A stretch of 64,000 nucleotides of DNA from positions 20,018,262-20,082,261 of the forward strand of contig NC_058063.1 of assembly GCF_020085105.1 (NCBI RefSeq). The letters are read 5' to 3'. The translations under genes and the position numbers were made by a program. The stretch's first letter is position 1. Every line of letters begins with the position of its first letter. Below, one piece after another: positions 12,501 to 27,200 of the stretch. The notes below the pieces were generated by a model, which made no database searches, had not been told where the DNA came from, and worked only from the letters and a program-made list of their open reading frames with translations. The stretch comes from Siniperca chuatsi (lineage: Eukaryota > Chordata > Actinopteri > Centrarchiformes > Sinipercidae).

Positions 12501-15170
12501 TGCGTAGTTCACCTCACCAACTATGTTTCGTTGAGAAGATATCTCAGAAATCTGTTTCAGATTTCATTTGAGATAGGTGTAAAATTAGGCTGTGGGTCAT
12601 GGAATAAAGGCTCACTCTTTGGTGTCGACCTGGATCCAACTGATGTATGTAAAGGAGGAAGGGGAGATGATGATAATCTTTCAAAATACTGATATTCATC
12701 TTCATTAAATTTGATCTTTTGAAGATCCTGTGACTGCAGCGAAGATTCAAACAGATGCAGCATCAGCCAGTGATGCATCTGTCACAACTGAGCCAACAGC
12801 TGCAGCGGTGAGAGAGCAGCAACCGGCAGCGTCCACGCCGTCTTCGACTGCAGTTACCCCTCTGACTGTTGGGGAGATGGTAGAAAAGCACCTGGATCCA
12901 AAGAGAATAGGTAAGAAATCCAAACGTTTGTCAGAGTTTGTCTGTCACAAATGTCTGCCTGTGATCATAATTGTACTGTCTTTCTCTCTCTTTAAAAAAA
13001 TAATAATTTTCTTTGTCTCCTTTTCACAGCGTGCCTCAAGTCGGAAACCTGCTTCTCACCAAAAGTAGGTCAAATCACTTGTGTCAAGTATTACAGTATT
13101 TACACATGTAGTTTTGCTAAAGACATAAATTAAACTAGGAGGTAGGAGGTTGTTCTATAACGAGAATAAGAGCATTTCTGCCCTCAAATGATGCACAAAT
13201 AAACAGAATGTACTAAAATGTCCTTAATAAATGGTTATGGAACACAATATTGTACAAAGGGCTCAAAGTCTCAAATGTTTTCTCTTGCCTGCCATAGGCT
13301 GTGATGTTAGTTATAAAATTATTTTGTACGTGATTGCGGGTTTACTTGATTACTTATAAACTAAAACTGGGATTGTTGCGACAGCGGATTGTGCTGCAGG
13401 AGGCTGTTTGATAATGTTTTTTGGAGTTTCAGTCAGACCAACCCTGTCACTACTGCTCGCTACAGTAGCTAGAAGCTCATCGTCTCATATGGAGCAAGTG
13501 TCAATTTTGGCATTGAATTATTTTTTAATCAGTTATTCCATCCATTCGGGTCCAAGTCACATGAATATATCAAATTATATTAGTATCATTGTTATATACT
13601 GCTGGGAAGTACTGAAAAAATGTGATATAATAGATAATTCTAGGTCATATCGTCCCTGCTGGTTTTCCATCGCACTTTCATACTTTGGCCAGTATGAATT
13701 GATATGTGATATTAAATTGCATTCTATGTTGTATTAAAAAGGTCTTAAAAGTCTTAAATTTGACTTGAAACCCAAGCCAAGTAGCCAACCCAAACCCACA
13801 CTGCAGGAACCTTGTTGTAACCAGTGTTTTCCTGATTAACAGTTGTTTGTAAGTGTGTTGATAATAATGTACAATGAACAAAGAGTTTACAGGGGGTGTA
13901 AACCCTGTTGATAAGCGCACTTGTCTTAATCTTTAATGACGAGCTAACTTAAACCATAACTGGCCCTCATTATTATCCTCTCTGTCTTTCTTTCCTTAAT
14001 TTTTACAGTTTTTTGAACTTGGTCAGAAGCAGTTGCTCATAACCGGACTGCCGAGGTATTACGATGGCTGCTACACAGAGGATGATGTTGCCAAACTGCT
14101 CATTCCATTTGGGTTTCAACATAAAGATGAGAACATCTATGTTGTTCCTCAGACGTGCATGGTAGGCACACAGGTTATACATCTGCATTGGTTTGGTTTA
14201 TTAATCCCATGTTTCTGCCGTTGCTTTTTAGTCGTTGATCAGAGGGACTGATTCTGAGACGAATGGTCTGTTTTTGTGTGTGGTTTTTGAGTTGCACAGT
14301 TGTAATGGCTTTTTTCTTTTTAATTTCAAGATGAGTTTAATTATTTGAAAGTTAATTAGTGAAATCACACCTAACTGTTAATTTAATCCTCTGGATAATT
14401 TACCATGAGATTTGTGCATAAATATTGTTATATAAACACTGTTGGTGCCTATATGAGACTGATTTTAACCACATTGAAAGATGTAAAATGCTATTGAAAG
14501 AGTACTTGGAACAAGTAAACAAAAGTAGACAATTCTGTTTCTGGTTTTCCTCTCAGGCCTTCATCCAGATGGCGACACCAGAGAATGTGCTCAACATAAT
14601 TAATGTCACTGCGAGGAAAGACATTTTTTTCAAAGGATCTAAACTCTGTTTCCATGTAATAGCCAACAGCATTACAATGACACCGGTAAGCACATACATT
14701 ACACTGTTTTCACTGACGGATTTTTATAGATGTTCAGTATATTGTGTATCCCCCCAGCTAAATATTGTTGTTTCTGCTGATCTCTATAGTTTAAAGTAAT
14801 CGAGGTCAGTTAAAATCCAAAGTGTATTTTTGTAATCTGATCTTGACTTGACTCTATAATCAGATTCTCACCAGATTTTAATGTTTGAAATGAATATCAA
14901 TGAATTCAGATTTTTATTTTTTATTTTCAAGAAAAAAAAAAGAAAACTATAGCTCGGACACAGTCCATTTATAGTGATGTGTATGTATAGACACGCTGAG
15001 TCTGGAGTGTATTGATATTAGGTGAGTCTGGTGTATTGTGGAACAGTATCTTTGCATTTTAACGCTGCCTACTCTTATGTTTCTGTTGTAGTTTGAGTTT
15101 TATAAATCGCTGATGAAGCTGATGAAGTCTGTAAGTAATGACAGTAAAACGCTCTCTCTCACTCTCTCTC

Positions 15171-15205
<35 letters not shown>

Positions 15206-18200
15206 TAATTCACACAACAACTTGAAATTTAAAGTACTTGAAATTTCAGTAAAAGTAATCTATCCCTATTTTCCAAGTTACACTTGGACTTTAAAAGAAC
15301 TTGTAAATATAACTTTGTGTCTTTGAGGGGACATCTTAATTCCTGTTTGCCTCACCTAAATATATATTTAATGTGATAAAAACTATCAACATTGATGTAA
15401 AACAGTGAGGGAGTACAGGAAACTCCAATCAAGAAATTGTCTTTTACTTTGAAAAAATGTGCAAAATTAATTTATTGCAACTATGCAGTGCGGTTTTGTG
15501 CGTCTCTGTCCTCTTGTTAATGTTTTGGTTTGGATGTTCACTTCCTGTTCTTGATGCAGCGTGTGCAAGATGCTGGATTGAATACAGTCTTCATCAAGAA
15601 CATTTCACCGAGTGAAACCAGGGACCTCAGGGAAGCTCTGAGAAAAATCAGCTCTGTCAGGAACTTCCTGCCTCTCCTCAACAAGGTATAAACAAACACA
15701 TACTAGTACGTGTGTTTAAGTGACTTTAAAAAAAGACTTCCTTTTGGTCTTACCTGTCACGTGTGTGTGTGTTTGTGCTTGTGTGTTCCAGGTATTTATA
15801 GAATTTGAGTCTGTTCGTGATGCTGATCGGCTCGGAGTTTGGTACAGTCTCCTGAAACAAGCCCCTGGACACGAGGTCCACAGGCTGAAAATACCAAACG
15901 GTTGCTGTACATCACTACGTAAGTTTGTTTTAGGAAATCTGGGGAAGGTCAGCCGAATGTCATCGGTGTGTGTGTGAATGATTAGTTTCTTTCTGATGAG
16001 CAGTTGGCACCTCGCATGGCATCCGTGTATGAATGTGTGTGAAAGTGACATGTAGTGTAAAGCGATTTGAGTGGTCGGAAGACTAGAAAGGCGCTATACA
16101 AGTATTTACAGTCCATTTGGAAAATACCTCCAAAAATGTAATGGGTTTTGGCCCATGCTACCACCAAGTATTATGAAAATCGGGCCAGTAGTTTTTCCGT
16201 TATCCTGCTGACAGACATCAAACTAAAGGCACCGAAAACATAAGTAATGAGCAAGTCATGCTTAAAATAAGGTCCGAGCTAGGGAAGAAATGTGATTACT
16301 GAAGTAAATGTGTTCTCTGGTTACCTGCGTTACCTGGTTTCTCTGATGTTATTTCACCTCGTCTCATTACTGACTGGGTGACTACTGCAGCAGAATCACT
16401 GTGTTTAAGTTAATTCATTCCTAGAGCGCAACAGTGGCAGTGAGCAGAAGGTTTGTAGTGGAGATGTCTTTGCTAGGTGTGTGTTACTGAAAAGAAAACG
16501 GCTGAGTCATTCTTCAACTTCACTCTGAACAGTCACCTGCATCAGAAACTTGTTGGAGAAACACAAACAGCCTGGGCAGCCAATCATTGGATCTGATAAA
16601 ATGTTATAATAAAGACCATAAAATAATGGTAATAATATAATGGAAAATATTAAAAATTAATAATCAGTATAGAATAAAATGACAAAACCGTATCGATAAA
16701 GATTTAATAACACAACTGTGCACCATTGTTTTGTCCTCTTCAAATATATTCAAAATGACACTTTGCTTGTTTTTTGTTTGTTCAGCACCAAGACTTCCTG
16801 AGAACGCTCTGCCGGACAGCAAGGACATTGTTACCGGGGCAACTGTCCCGCCAATAAAATTTGGCGTTCCACAGGGCAGCATTTCACCATTTTGGGTCAC
16901 GATGAGAACTAGTCCCTTCCTGTTCCCTACCATGTCTCCTTGGTTCATCATCCCAGGTAAGAGAGACTGTTTATTGATCCTTCATTATCATCGTGACAAG
17001 TTTGATACTGCCAAATTTACCACGTTAACTTATTCAGTAAGGTGACTGTGTTTGCCTGTGTTCATTTTTAACTCCAAGATTACCTGACAGTCAGAGGAAA
17101 GGACGACATTGAGGTAAGCCCATTTCTCTCTATAACTTCACCCAGTTTACTTGCTTTTATTTTTGTTTTTTATATTCAAATGAAGTTCATCCAAAAACCA
17201 TGACACCATTTTGAAAAAATAAATCAACTCATTTTGGATTGAATTATGTCTGTTCGTTACATTAGGCTTTGTTCAACCTGCAGGGTTTTATGCTGAATGC
17301 TCAAAATCCTATCCTGTCTTTACTGTACAATGTGTGCTAGTGTAGCAGTGCTGCTCTCCTTTACGTCAGCCTGCTTTATAAGAATTTCACTGCACATAAG
17401 AGTGAAAAATGATTTTGTTGAACCAGTTATTAAGTGGGACCCGATTTTTCAACAAGCAGATGATCCACTGTGGCAACCCCTAAAAATAAAAATAGGGAGC
17501 AGCCGAAAGAAGAAGACGCAGTTCAGTTTGTCAGATACATATTTAATCAACATTTAGGTAAATATAAGTATTGGATCGGACTCTGTATCGGCAGATTCCC
17601 AATCTTAAATGACTCTGATTGAGATCTAGGACAAAAAAACTTGATTGGGACATCCCTAATTATAACCAGCATTAAAAAAAAACAAAAAACAGTTTGACTC
17701 TTGTGGCTTTACAAGACAAATACAAGCTTCAGGTACTGGAGGCAGTTTGTTTTGCATCCAGTTTTGTCATTAATGTCCACATGAATCAGAGCAGAATTAA
17801 TAAAATCAACTGTGACTTTAAGTAGCTCTCTGCTGTTCACACTGTTAAGAAATCATCAGATCTGAAAATGAATATTTTTACCATGTATGTTCAACCATAC
17901 ACTACCGTTCCCAACAAAGTTATAAAAAAGGCCCTTTTCAGGGATCAAGTAATGGCTTAACAACTTACAACAGTGGAAGTAGATTAAGCCTTGAAGGTTG
18001 ATGCAAACAATTCCTACAGGTGTCACAACAAAAGAAACCAAGGTGTCAGCGAGTACAGTTTCCTACACCATCAAAAGGCACTCGGAAACTCTGACAGGAA
18101 GAGGTCTTGCAGACCCAAAGCAACGACAGAATCAGAAGACAAGTTTCTGAGAATCAACAGCTTGCGTGATAGGCGGCACAGCTTAACACTGGTCCAAGTA

Positions 18201-21200
18201 AGGAAGTCTCAGTTTCAGCTGTTAAGACAAGACTTCGAGCTGGAGGTTTGACAGGTCAAGTGGCAGTAAGAAAGCCATTGCTAACATGGAAAATAAGAAA
18301 AAGAGGCATGCCTGGGCCATTAAGCACAGCCAGTGGACTACTGGAGACTGGAAGGAGGTCTTAATCTCTTTGTTATAATGCCTTTCTTCTATAGACATTT
18401 CAGAAGGAAATAACAGATATACTGGTGTTTTTAAAAATGCAGATATAATTTAGATGACATATATGAGAATCCCTGACTTGTAATCTTTTTGCAGGAGATG
18501 ATGTACAAAAGCCTGATGAAGTGGAGCAACGCTGTAAGTCAATAATTTATGTAAATCTCGTGTAAAGTGAAAGCAGCTGTCTTTGGATCTCTGGTCCTTA
18601 ACACCAACTATTTCTTGCTCTTCAGGGAATTCCAGAGTCAAAGTCTCTGGAGGAGCGGTTACTGTGTGTGGAGATTTCTTTGGTGTCTGTGGACGTCATC
18701 AGGGTGGTCATGGAAGTGGTGGCATCCATCACAACCTTTGTCAGCTTCCTGCCGCTCGCCAACAGGGTACAAGAACACAAACACCTGCACTTTTCACATT
18801 TACGTGTTGAAAGAACCACCACATCAGGGTATCTACAGGTCTTAAAAAGGATTGAATTCACTGTAGTTTCCTTTAAATTTCATTTCAGGGGTCTTAAATA
18901 TGTCTTCTTTCCTTCCATAGACAGTAGCATTAGTTCAAACTTCTTCCTTTTTTTGTACGTGGTTGCGGGCTGTCGGGAGATTTTATAAATCTATAAACTA
19001 GAAGTGGGATTATGCTGCAGGTGGCTGCTCAGTCCTTTTTGTGGAGTTTCAGTCAACACCGTCAGACTTGTAGCAAACACTGTTGCTACTGCTAGCTACA
19101 GTAGCTAGGCAGCCCATTGACTCATAATGTGCAAGTGTCAATTTTAGTAAAACTTAAATGAACTTGAACTAGTTATTGATTTGTTAATCCATCCATCAAT
19201 CTTCTGATGCTTATGTGTCCATGTCATGGAAATTGACTTATTATATTTCTAGGAATTATTGTTATATACAGCAGGTAAGTACTGACCAAAATGTGATATA
19301 AATGAATGTTCTTAATAAATAATTGTCGGCCTTATTGTCCCTATTTTGTCATTCTTTGACTGGTATGAACATGAAATAGGTATTAAATTCTATTCTATGT
19401 GGTATTTAAAAATAAATTTAAAAAATTCAAATAAAAAAGTCTTAAAGTTGTACATTTAATGTGATGAACACTGCAGAATCCCTGCATGTGGTGAAAACAT
19501 AATTTTTGTTGGTTTCATGAAACAAACAACCTAAAAACAAAGTTTATTGGTCGAACGACAAAGATGTTGCCATTCTGAGAGCCAGCAGCCAAGCTTAAGA
19601 AGTGGAAGTCTGGACTGGTGCTCATTAGGGTTGGGTATTATTTTAACATTTTTGATTCTAGTGCCAGTATAATACCTTAGTTTCCATACCTTAACAATTT
19701 TTTCCATATTGAAATATAAACATAGTTTTCTACAAAATAATTTTCTTCATGACAGTAGAAGCCTGAGTTTTCAAATGTCTAATTTCATTACATTAATTTA
19801 ATCTTTACGTCAGAAGGGTTGAGTGTGGGTTTCTTTAAAAGAGGATCCACTTATTATCTTAGTTCTTAGCATCACTAACAGAAATTGCCCTGCAACTAAT
19901 GATTATTTTTTTATAATTTTTTGGTTAATCTCTTAACCTGTGTCATATATAAGCAAATGTAACTAACTTCACATACAAAGATTCTTATGGCTTGCTGCTG
20001 TTCTCTCTCTCTCTGTTACTTTTGTCTTGTCACGCTCTTTATCCGTGACTGTCGTTCTACCTCAGATCTGCATTGAGATGGCTGACTCCAGCGATGTGAT
20101 GCAGGTGGTGAAGAAATACAACACTTTCTCACTGGACTCTTGTAAAAAGCGCACACTTTGGTATGCATGTGTCCTTTTTAACAGTTTGCAGTATGAAATG
20201 GGGTTATATTAGTTTTATAATTACTCTCACATCTGTCTTTATGAAAGCAGGTATCCTCTGTATGTGTTATTTGTTTTATTTTGTATTTTTTAATCCCCCA
20301 TCCTCATGCCTAACTGCTTCTTCTTTTTCTCTCTCCAGGAGTAAAGTTCACCGTTTTGAGACGTGAGTATATCACTTTGTAATTGCTTCTTTTCAGGTAG
20401 GGCAAAAAAATACACATTAGACGACCTCAACAAGGACTAATTAACTTAAGAAGATAAGAAAATAATCTTTAGTTGTAGCCCCAAATGTTTTACAGGAAGA
20501 GAAAAGAGAAGGATTATGATATAAAAACACTGAACTCACTGACATAAGTATTTTTTCATAAACCAAGAGATAACTGAACAGTTAACTCAGGGACGCTGGA
20601 TGAGAACTTTGAAATTGTATTTGGGATTTCTTTAACAAAGTGCTGTATTCAGCCATCTTGTGAGAACAACCCTGCTTTCATTTTCAACTGACAATCCTTT
20701 TCTGTTTTTAATTTTAGTTTGAAGAGCCTAAAACAGCGTCTACAAGATTCTAGTGAGATCACAATAAACTTTGAACCGGACACCATCGATGTCAAAGCCA
20801 AGCCCCCAGCTGTGAAAAGTCAAACTGAGCCTCCTCCTCTGAACTTTCGGATACTGGGTCACAACCTGCTCTGCAAGCCGGTGGCCCTGGTGGGTCCGCC
20901 ATACCTGAGCCCATCACAGCAGGACCAAGTGCCACAGCAATGGAGGAGGACGGTGAGAAACCAGGTACTGAGATCGCCATGGACTCCACTGTTGGTCCCG
21001 AGACGAATAAAGGTGTAGAGAAAGTAAAGGGGGAAGAGGGGTCACTAATAACTTCAGTCTCCACTGCTGATGTGACCTCTGCAGTCAGCAGTGGAAACAC
21101 AGTCCCTGCTGCTTCCAGCCCTGCCCCCTCAGCCACAGCACTCATGCCTGAAGAAAACTTTGCAGAACTTCCTCGGATTAACGAGGACATTTTCAAAGCC

Positions 21201-24200
21201 CTCACGGCGGCAGTTCGCCAGCACAGACTCACCCGCGGGAGCAGGTCCAAGAGCGAGGAGAAGAAGGTGAGGCCTGGCTTTAAATCTCACTCAACATTTT
21301 TACATTTGGTAATAGTGTATTTTGTCAGTGCCAGAATTGTGCTACAAAAAAATTTCATTGAACTTTGTTCAGCAGTTTGTTTTTTAAAATTAATTTATTT
21401 ATGACACTTTTTTAACCCTTAAGTGTAAATGTTCTTACATAGTATATATCGGGTATTTAGGGACCCTTTAATTATGCATATTGAAATAACATTTTCATGT
21501 ATTTATTAATTAACAATAATGACCCCTTCAGAAACATTTTTGCTGTTTATTTGGTGTGTCACATGTAGATGAAAACAATACTTCCGAAACGTATTGATAT
21601 CTTTTGACATAACCTAATGGATTGCAATTGTACAAATGTTATAAAAAAATGTATTATACATACTGTAAAAGTTAAGGAATCTGAAGCACTATGGGACAAA
21701 CGTTACCTGATTTTTACCTGAGCAGTACAGTCGCAGAAATTTGCTATGAAATTTTAAAAAGAGGGTGGTTATAATTGTGCATGCCCATGTCGTTACTCTT
21801 CATCCCTGCCCAATAAATGTCTTCCCATTTATTTCATGTGTCACTAAACCAGGAAAACTTTTTTTAATGTTTTCTTTAGAGCCCCAGCAAAACCAACCCA
21901 AGCTCGAGAACTTCAACGGCTGAAGAGACACCACAAATGGTAAACAGCTGCGTTTTTTATTCCCACAATCCTCCTACTCCATCTTTTTGCCTTACTTCAA
22001 CCTTTTATCTATGCAGGGAATGAGAACCTCAACCCTGATATGATTTTTTCAAAATTTGCCTACAACAATTCTCCCTCGTTCTTTTCACCAGTCCTTGTTA
22101 ATTTAACAGTTTTATGCAGTAAATAAATTGGTTAACAATTTATCTAATTTCATCCAGATTAATAAGCTAATTGTTTCAGTGATTGATTCTTTCTTTGTCC
22201 TCCATCCAGGGTCAGGATGATTTTACAGATGACACCGTTTCTTCAGACGCCTATCTTTTTGATGAGCAAAATTTCAACATGGATGACTTTGTCACTCTTG
22301 ATGAAGTTGGTGGTGATGTGGAAGACACAAGCCCTGAGCCTCATAGATCCTCATCATCATCCTCCAGAGCAAGAAGAGAAATGCAGAGAAATGTGTCATC
22401 CGCTGGCAAACGGTCGTCACAGAGGTCTTTGAAAGACTCTAAGAGCTCAGCCTCTTCCTCATCCAAGTCAACCAAAGGTTTAAGCTCTTCTAACTCAAGC
22501 TCTGTATCATCAAAAAAGTCCAAGGACTCATCTGAGCCCACCAAATCCCCTGCCAAACCCTCGTTCTCTGCCAGTGTCAGCAAGGCCTCCTCATCTTCGT
22601 CTCCACTGTCTGCTGAAACCTCTTCCTCCCCTGGTCAGAAAACACAACAGAGACAAGACAAGACAAAATCTCCATCCAAACCATCAAATACTGCATCCTC
22701 TGGTTGTAGTTCCCGCTCAGCCTCCGCTGCATGTGAAAGGGAGAAGATAACACCAGCAGCAGCTGTCAAGGCATCAATAGAGACTCATCTGGAGCCACTT
22801 AGAGAAGAAGCAAAAGACACAGAGGGCGCAGTGGCAAAGGCTGACCACAAAGTGTCAGCACAGGGCTTTGCTGCAAAAACTGTTGAGTCAGAGACAAAAA
22901 TAGAAACAACATCAGAGATGCATCCACCTCCACAGAGACATGAAGTAGCGTTGAGCCAAGCCCAGAGTCTGGAGACTGATTTTAATGTCAACAACCTCAA
23001 AGACCAGGAGAAAACCAAAGACGAAGGGAGAGAAGATGATGTTGACAAACACACAGAGGAGGAGGAGGGCGACGACAGTGAAAATTACCAAATCATCGAT
23101 TCACTTGATGATCAAATAGATGAACAGATGGATGATGGGGGCCAAGACGACAGCTCTGAAACCCAACTAACTGGACCTGAGGAAGGCCAGACTTTGAATG
23201 AGGAAAGCTATCAGGTCTTGGACAGTGCTGACAATGAAAGCAAAGCCCGCCCAGAGGAGTACAATGAAATGGAAATGGACGGTTCTTTAAAAGTGTTAGA
23301 CAGTGTTACCGACGACCAAGCAGCTACAGGTCAAGAGGACAGTCGCCTGGTCCAAGATGACGGTTCCACAGTAAAGCAACTGTCTGAGGAAGATGCAGTT
23401 CCAGTAGTCGACAGATCTGATGATGCAGTTAAAGATGCAGTAGGTAAAGATCAGGAGACAAATAACAAAGATCATTTCCAAGTGTTAGATACAGGTAGCA
23501 AACAAGCTCCAAGGGGTAAGGGAGATGGGAAGAAGAAGGAACAAGAAGAAGTCAAAGCAAAAATGCTTTCAGCAGAATCCTGCAAAGCCTCCCAAGATGT
23601 GGAAAATCCTGATGGCCGAATCCCAAATGAAGACCAGCCTCTTCAAGACCGCGACAACAAAGACACTTTAAGAGACCCTGACAGTGATGTTACTGAACAA
23701 GAAACCTTTGAGGTATTGGATTCAATTGATGATCAGACTGCAACGGAAGATGGCAGCCAAAAACCTGAAACTCCCAGTGAGCAAATATCTAAAGAAGACA
23801 TTAGGCCCGTAGAGCAAGAGGAAGACACACATCAAGTAATTGATTCTTTGAAAGATCAGCCAACGACTACAGAGACCGAGTCAGGGACTGACAACCAGGA
23901 AAAAAGAACCAAGAAAGGGGAAGCGACCGCTAGAAAAGATGAAAGACCATCAAAGAGGAGTAGCCCTGCAACCTCCGCATCCAAAAGTGAAGAGAAGGAG
24001 AAATCGCCAAAGAAACAGGACAGGACGGTTAAAAGATATGAGACACGGACGAAGATGGACACCACTGCAGGAGTTTCTAAAAAAGACAAAGAGGTCACCG
24101 AGGAGATGGTGTATGAGATAGTAGATTCTGTTGAAGACGAACCGGTTAAGGATGCCTCCACCACAGAAAGGTCTGGCAGAAGGAGGAGTGCAAGAGGAAA

Positions 24201-27200
24201 GAAAGATGATAAAATTACATTGAATCTCACAGAAGTGTCTGAAAAACCAGAGGAGGCTACTTACAAGATTTTAGACTCTGTGGAGGACGAGACTGCCGAT
24301 GATGAACCGACCGTGACGACAAGATCTACCAGAGGAAAAAGGGAAAGAGCGACTAAGAAAGATGCTTTGAATGAGGAAACAAAAAAAGAGAACACGCCAA
24401 CGAGGAGGAGGCACACTCCTGCCAGAGAGTCACAGGAACGAAACAGGGAAAAAACACCAAAGAAAGAGGAGAAAGCCCCTCCAAAATATAGCACACCAAC
24501 AAAGCAGAGTGCCATTGTTGTAAGAGAGGTAAGTGAGGAGGATGCTACCAATGAAATATCCTCTATGGAGGACGAGGTTGTTAAGGATGATCGGCCCGCT
24601 ACAGGAGGAAAAGGAAAAAGGGGAAGACCAAAGAAAGAGGTTAAAACAGCTAAAAAAGACAGCAGAACATTAAAGAAGGGCGACAAAGACGCACCCGAAA
24701 AAGCGGCTGATGAAGAAGAGGCGACATATCAGATTCTTGATTCTGTGGAGGACGAGACGGTTGCCGATGAGCCCCCCACAGGACAGTCTGAGAGTGCGAG
24801 AAAAGAGAACATTTCTATAAACGATGACGTGCCCAAAAATGAGGAGGAGGAGGAGGAAGAACCTATGTATCAGATTGTAGATTCTCTTGAAGACGATCAA
24901 GTTCAAGAAGAGCTGACGGCCACAGAGGTGTCTGATAAAGGGAGGAAGGAAAAAAGTAAGACGAAAGATGAAACTCTTACAAAAGAAGATACACCAACAT
25001 GTGGTAGCACAGTTATGGAAGCGTCCGAAAAAGTGGTCGTCGAGGAGGAAAGTCTGTATCAGATAGTTGACGATTTAAAGCAGGTACATAACGATTCCCC
25101 TGGTAAGAGGAATAAGGAAAGTACACCCAAAACAGACATTAAGAAACAGGACAAATCAACAACTAAGTCCCAAAGTGATACTGTGACCCTGGAAGAGAAA
25201 AAGAAACAAAAATCACCTGAGAAAAATGACACAAAGGCTGCATCGAGCACTCTGGTGAACCTGGACGAAGTGAGCGAGGAGGAGGAGGATTACCCTGACG
25301 ACACGGCCGAGGAGGAAGAACTGAGGAAAAGGCAAGCCACCACAAAAGAGAAGCAGTTCGCCAATAAGCGAGAAGCAAGGAGGACCAAGGAGAGGAGGAC
25401 CAGGGAGAGAGAGGAGAGGGAGCGAAGGAGCCGGAGTAGTAGCAGCAGCAGCAGCGGAGGAGGGGACGACAGCAGGAGAGGGACATGGCGGGTGAAGGAG
25501 AGGGGGAGGGAAAATGAGGAGGAGGTGGAGGTAGATGCCCAGGAACTGGTGACTCTGGATGAGGTGGGAGCAGATGAGGCAGGAGAGGAAAGAGCTCCAG
25601 AGAGCCGAGAGCAGGATGGGGAGATCACGGAGGGAGAGCTGCAGGCACTCGTCACTCTGGATGAGTTCGTAGAGGAAGAGGAGGAGGAAGAGGCCGAGCG
25701 AAGCACGCTGGAGACCCGCCCACTCAGCCAGGAGGACGAATCAGTGCACTCCTTAAATGCCGAGGTAAAGGTTAAGATTTAAGCATGTGCAAGTTGTATT
25801 TTCTTCAGTGGGGAAATTACAGTGAAGCACTGTAAAACACACATTTAGAAAACACAAACAAATACAGAAACACTGATGCTAAAGATCTCTTGTGTCTGTT
25901 TCTAGACTTTGGTGACTTTAGATGAAGCTGGCGATGATGAGGAAGAGAAGCCGGACGAAGAGCAAGCTGAGAAAACGTCAAGATCTTCCAAACGCAAACA
26001 CGCCGATGACACAGGTGTGTGTTATTCTGTCAGTCTATAATACTGTAAGCTTGCACAGGTATATTTGCATTATACCCACAAGAGAAATGATAATTATCTC
26101 TCTTTAACTAATTGTTTGATTTCAAACCAGTAGACACTTTTCATGGCAGACATTTTGCCTCTTTTCCATTAAGTGACCCAGTAATTAAATTAGTGAGTGA
26201 TACCCGAGCTCTGGAACTTCATTATTGTTAGTTTCTCACTATCTTTTCCAGCTTTGACAAGTCAAAATGTCTGCTGTGAAAAGGACCTATTGGCCGCACC
26301 AGTTGTTATTTCAGTTTGTCCTATGAAAGTAAAGAAAGAAGTGAAAGTACTGTCCACTTTATACCCGCCAAAATAAGAGCCTCTCTTCCCAACCCAGCAT
26401 TCAACCTGGGTGTCAAAATTTCATTTTGCCTTCCATATCTCTAAAATATTTCTACAGGAAATTGTTTTAAAAAAAGTTTGTGTTCATGTTTATCTGAAAC
26501 TTTCTTTTTCTTTTTTCTTTTTTTTTTTTTTTGGTCTTGTTTTAGAGGAAAGTATGAACTTTGTGACGGTAGATGAGGTCGAAGAGGAAAAGGAAGCGGT
26601 AACACCCAGGACAAGAGGCCCAACCAAGAAGAGAGCCAGACAGACCCCTGGTAACGCAAACACCTCTATATCTTTTATACAATCATGTCATTACCCGAAA
26701 TCTGATCTCAAACTTAAAAATGTATAATTTTTTACAAACACTCATCTTTAGCTGGTTTTCCAATGATGAAGCTCTAAAACATGAAACTAAGATTAACATT
26801 CTGCAGTTTCCCCTCATTTGTCAACCAATTCATTGTCTTTTACCACAGTGAGAAAATCTACCAGAGGGAAAAAAGTGAACGCAAAAGACAAGAGGGAAGA
26901 AGAAAAGGAACCAGCTGGCGCTGACGTGCTGCCTCTTGCATCACTCGATGCCTCCTCGTCATTGGACAAAGATCCGTCTACGTTGTCGAGCGACAGCCAG
27001 CCGGAGATCCAGAAGACAGAGGTGGAAGCAGCGAGCCAAGCCAACGTCGACGCTGCCTCTGGTTCTCAGGGTGCTCCGGCTGCAGCTCCTGCCCAGCAGA
27101 CACTGAAGGGATGTGTGCAGGAAGGAGAGGAGGAGAAGGAAAGATGGAGCAGGGCGGACGTTAAAGGTACAGAGAGCTGAAAGGAGGATAAACTGAGGCC

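Noticed and set aside
17991..18251. 86-codon ORF as a small host gene
   Set aside because: Its sequence is a frame of a broken Tc1 transposase.
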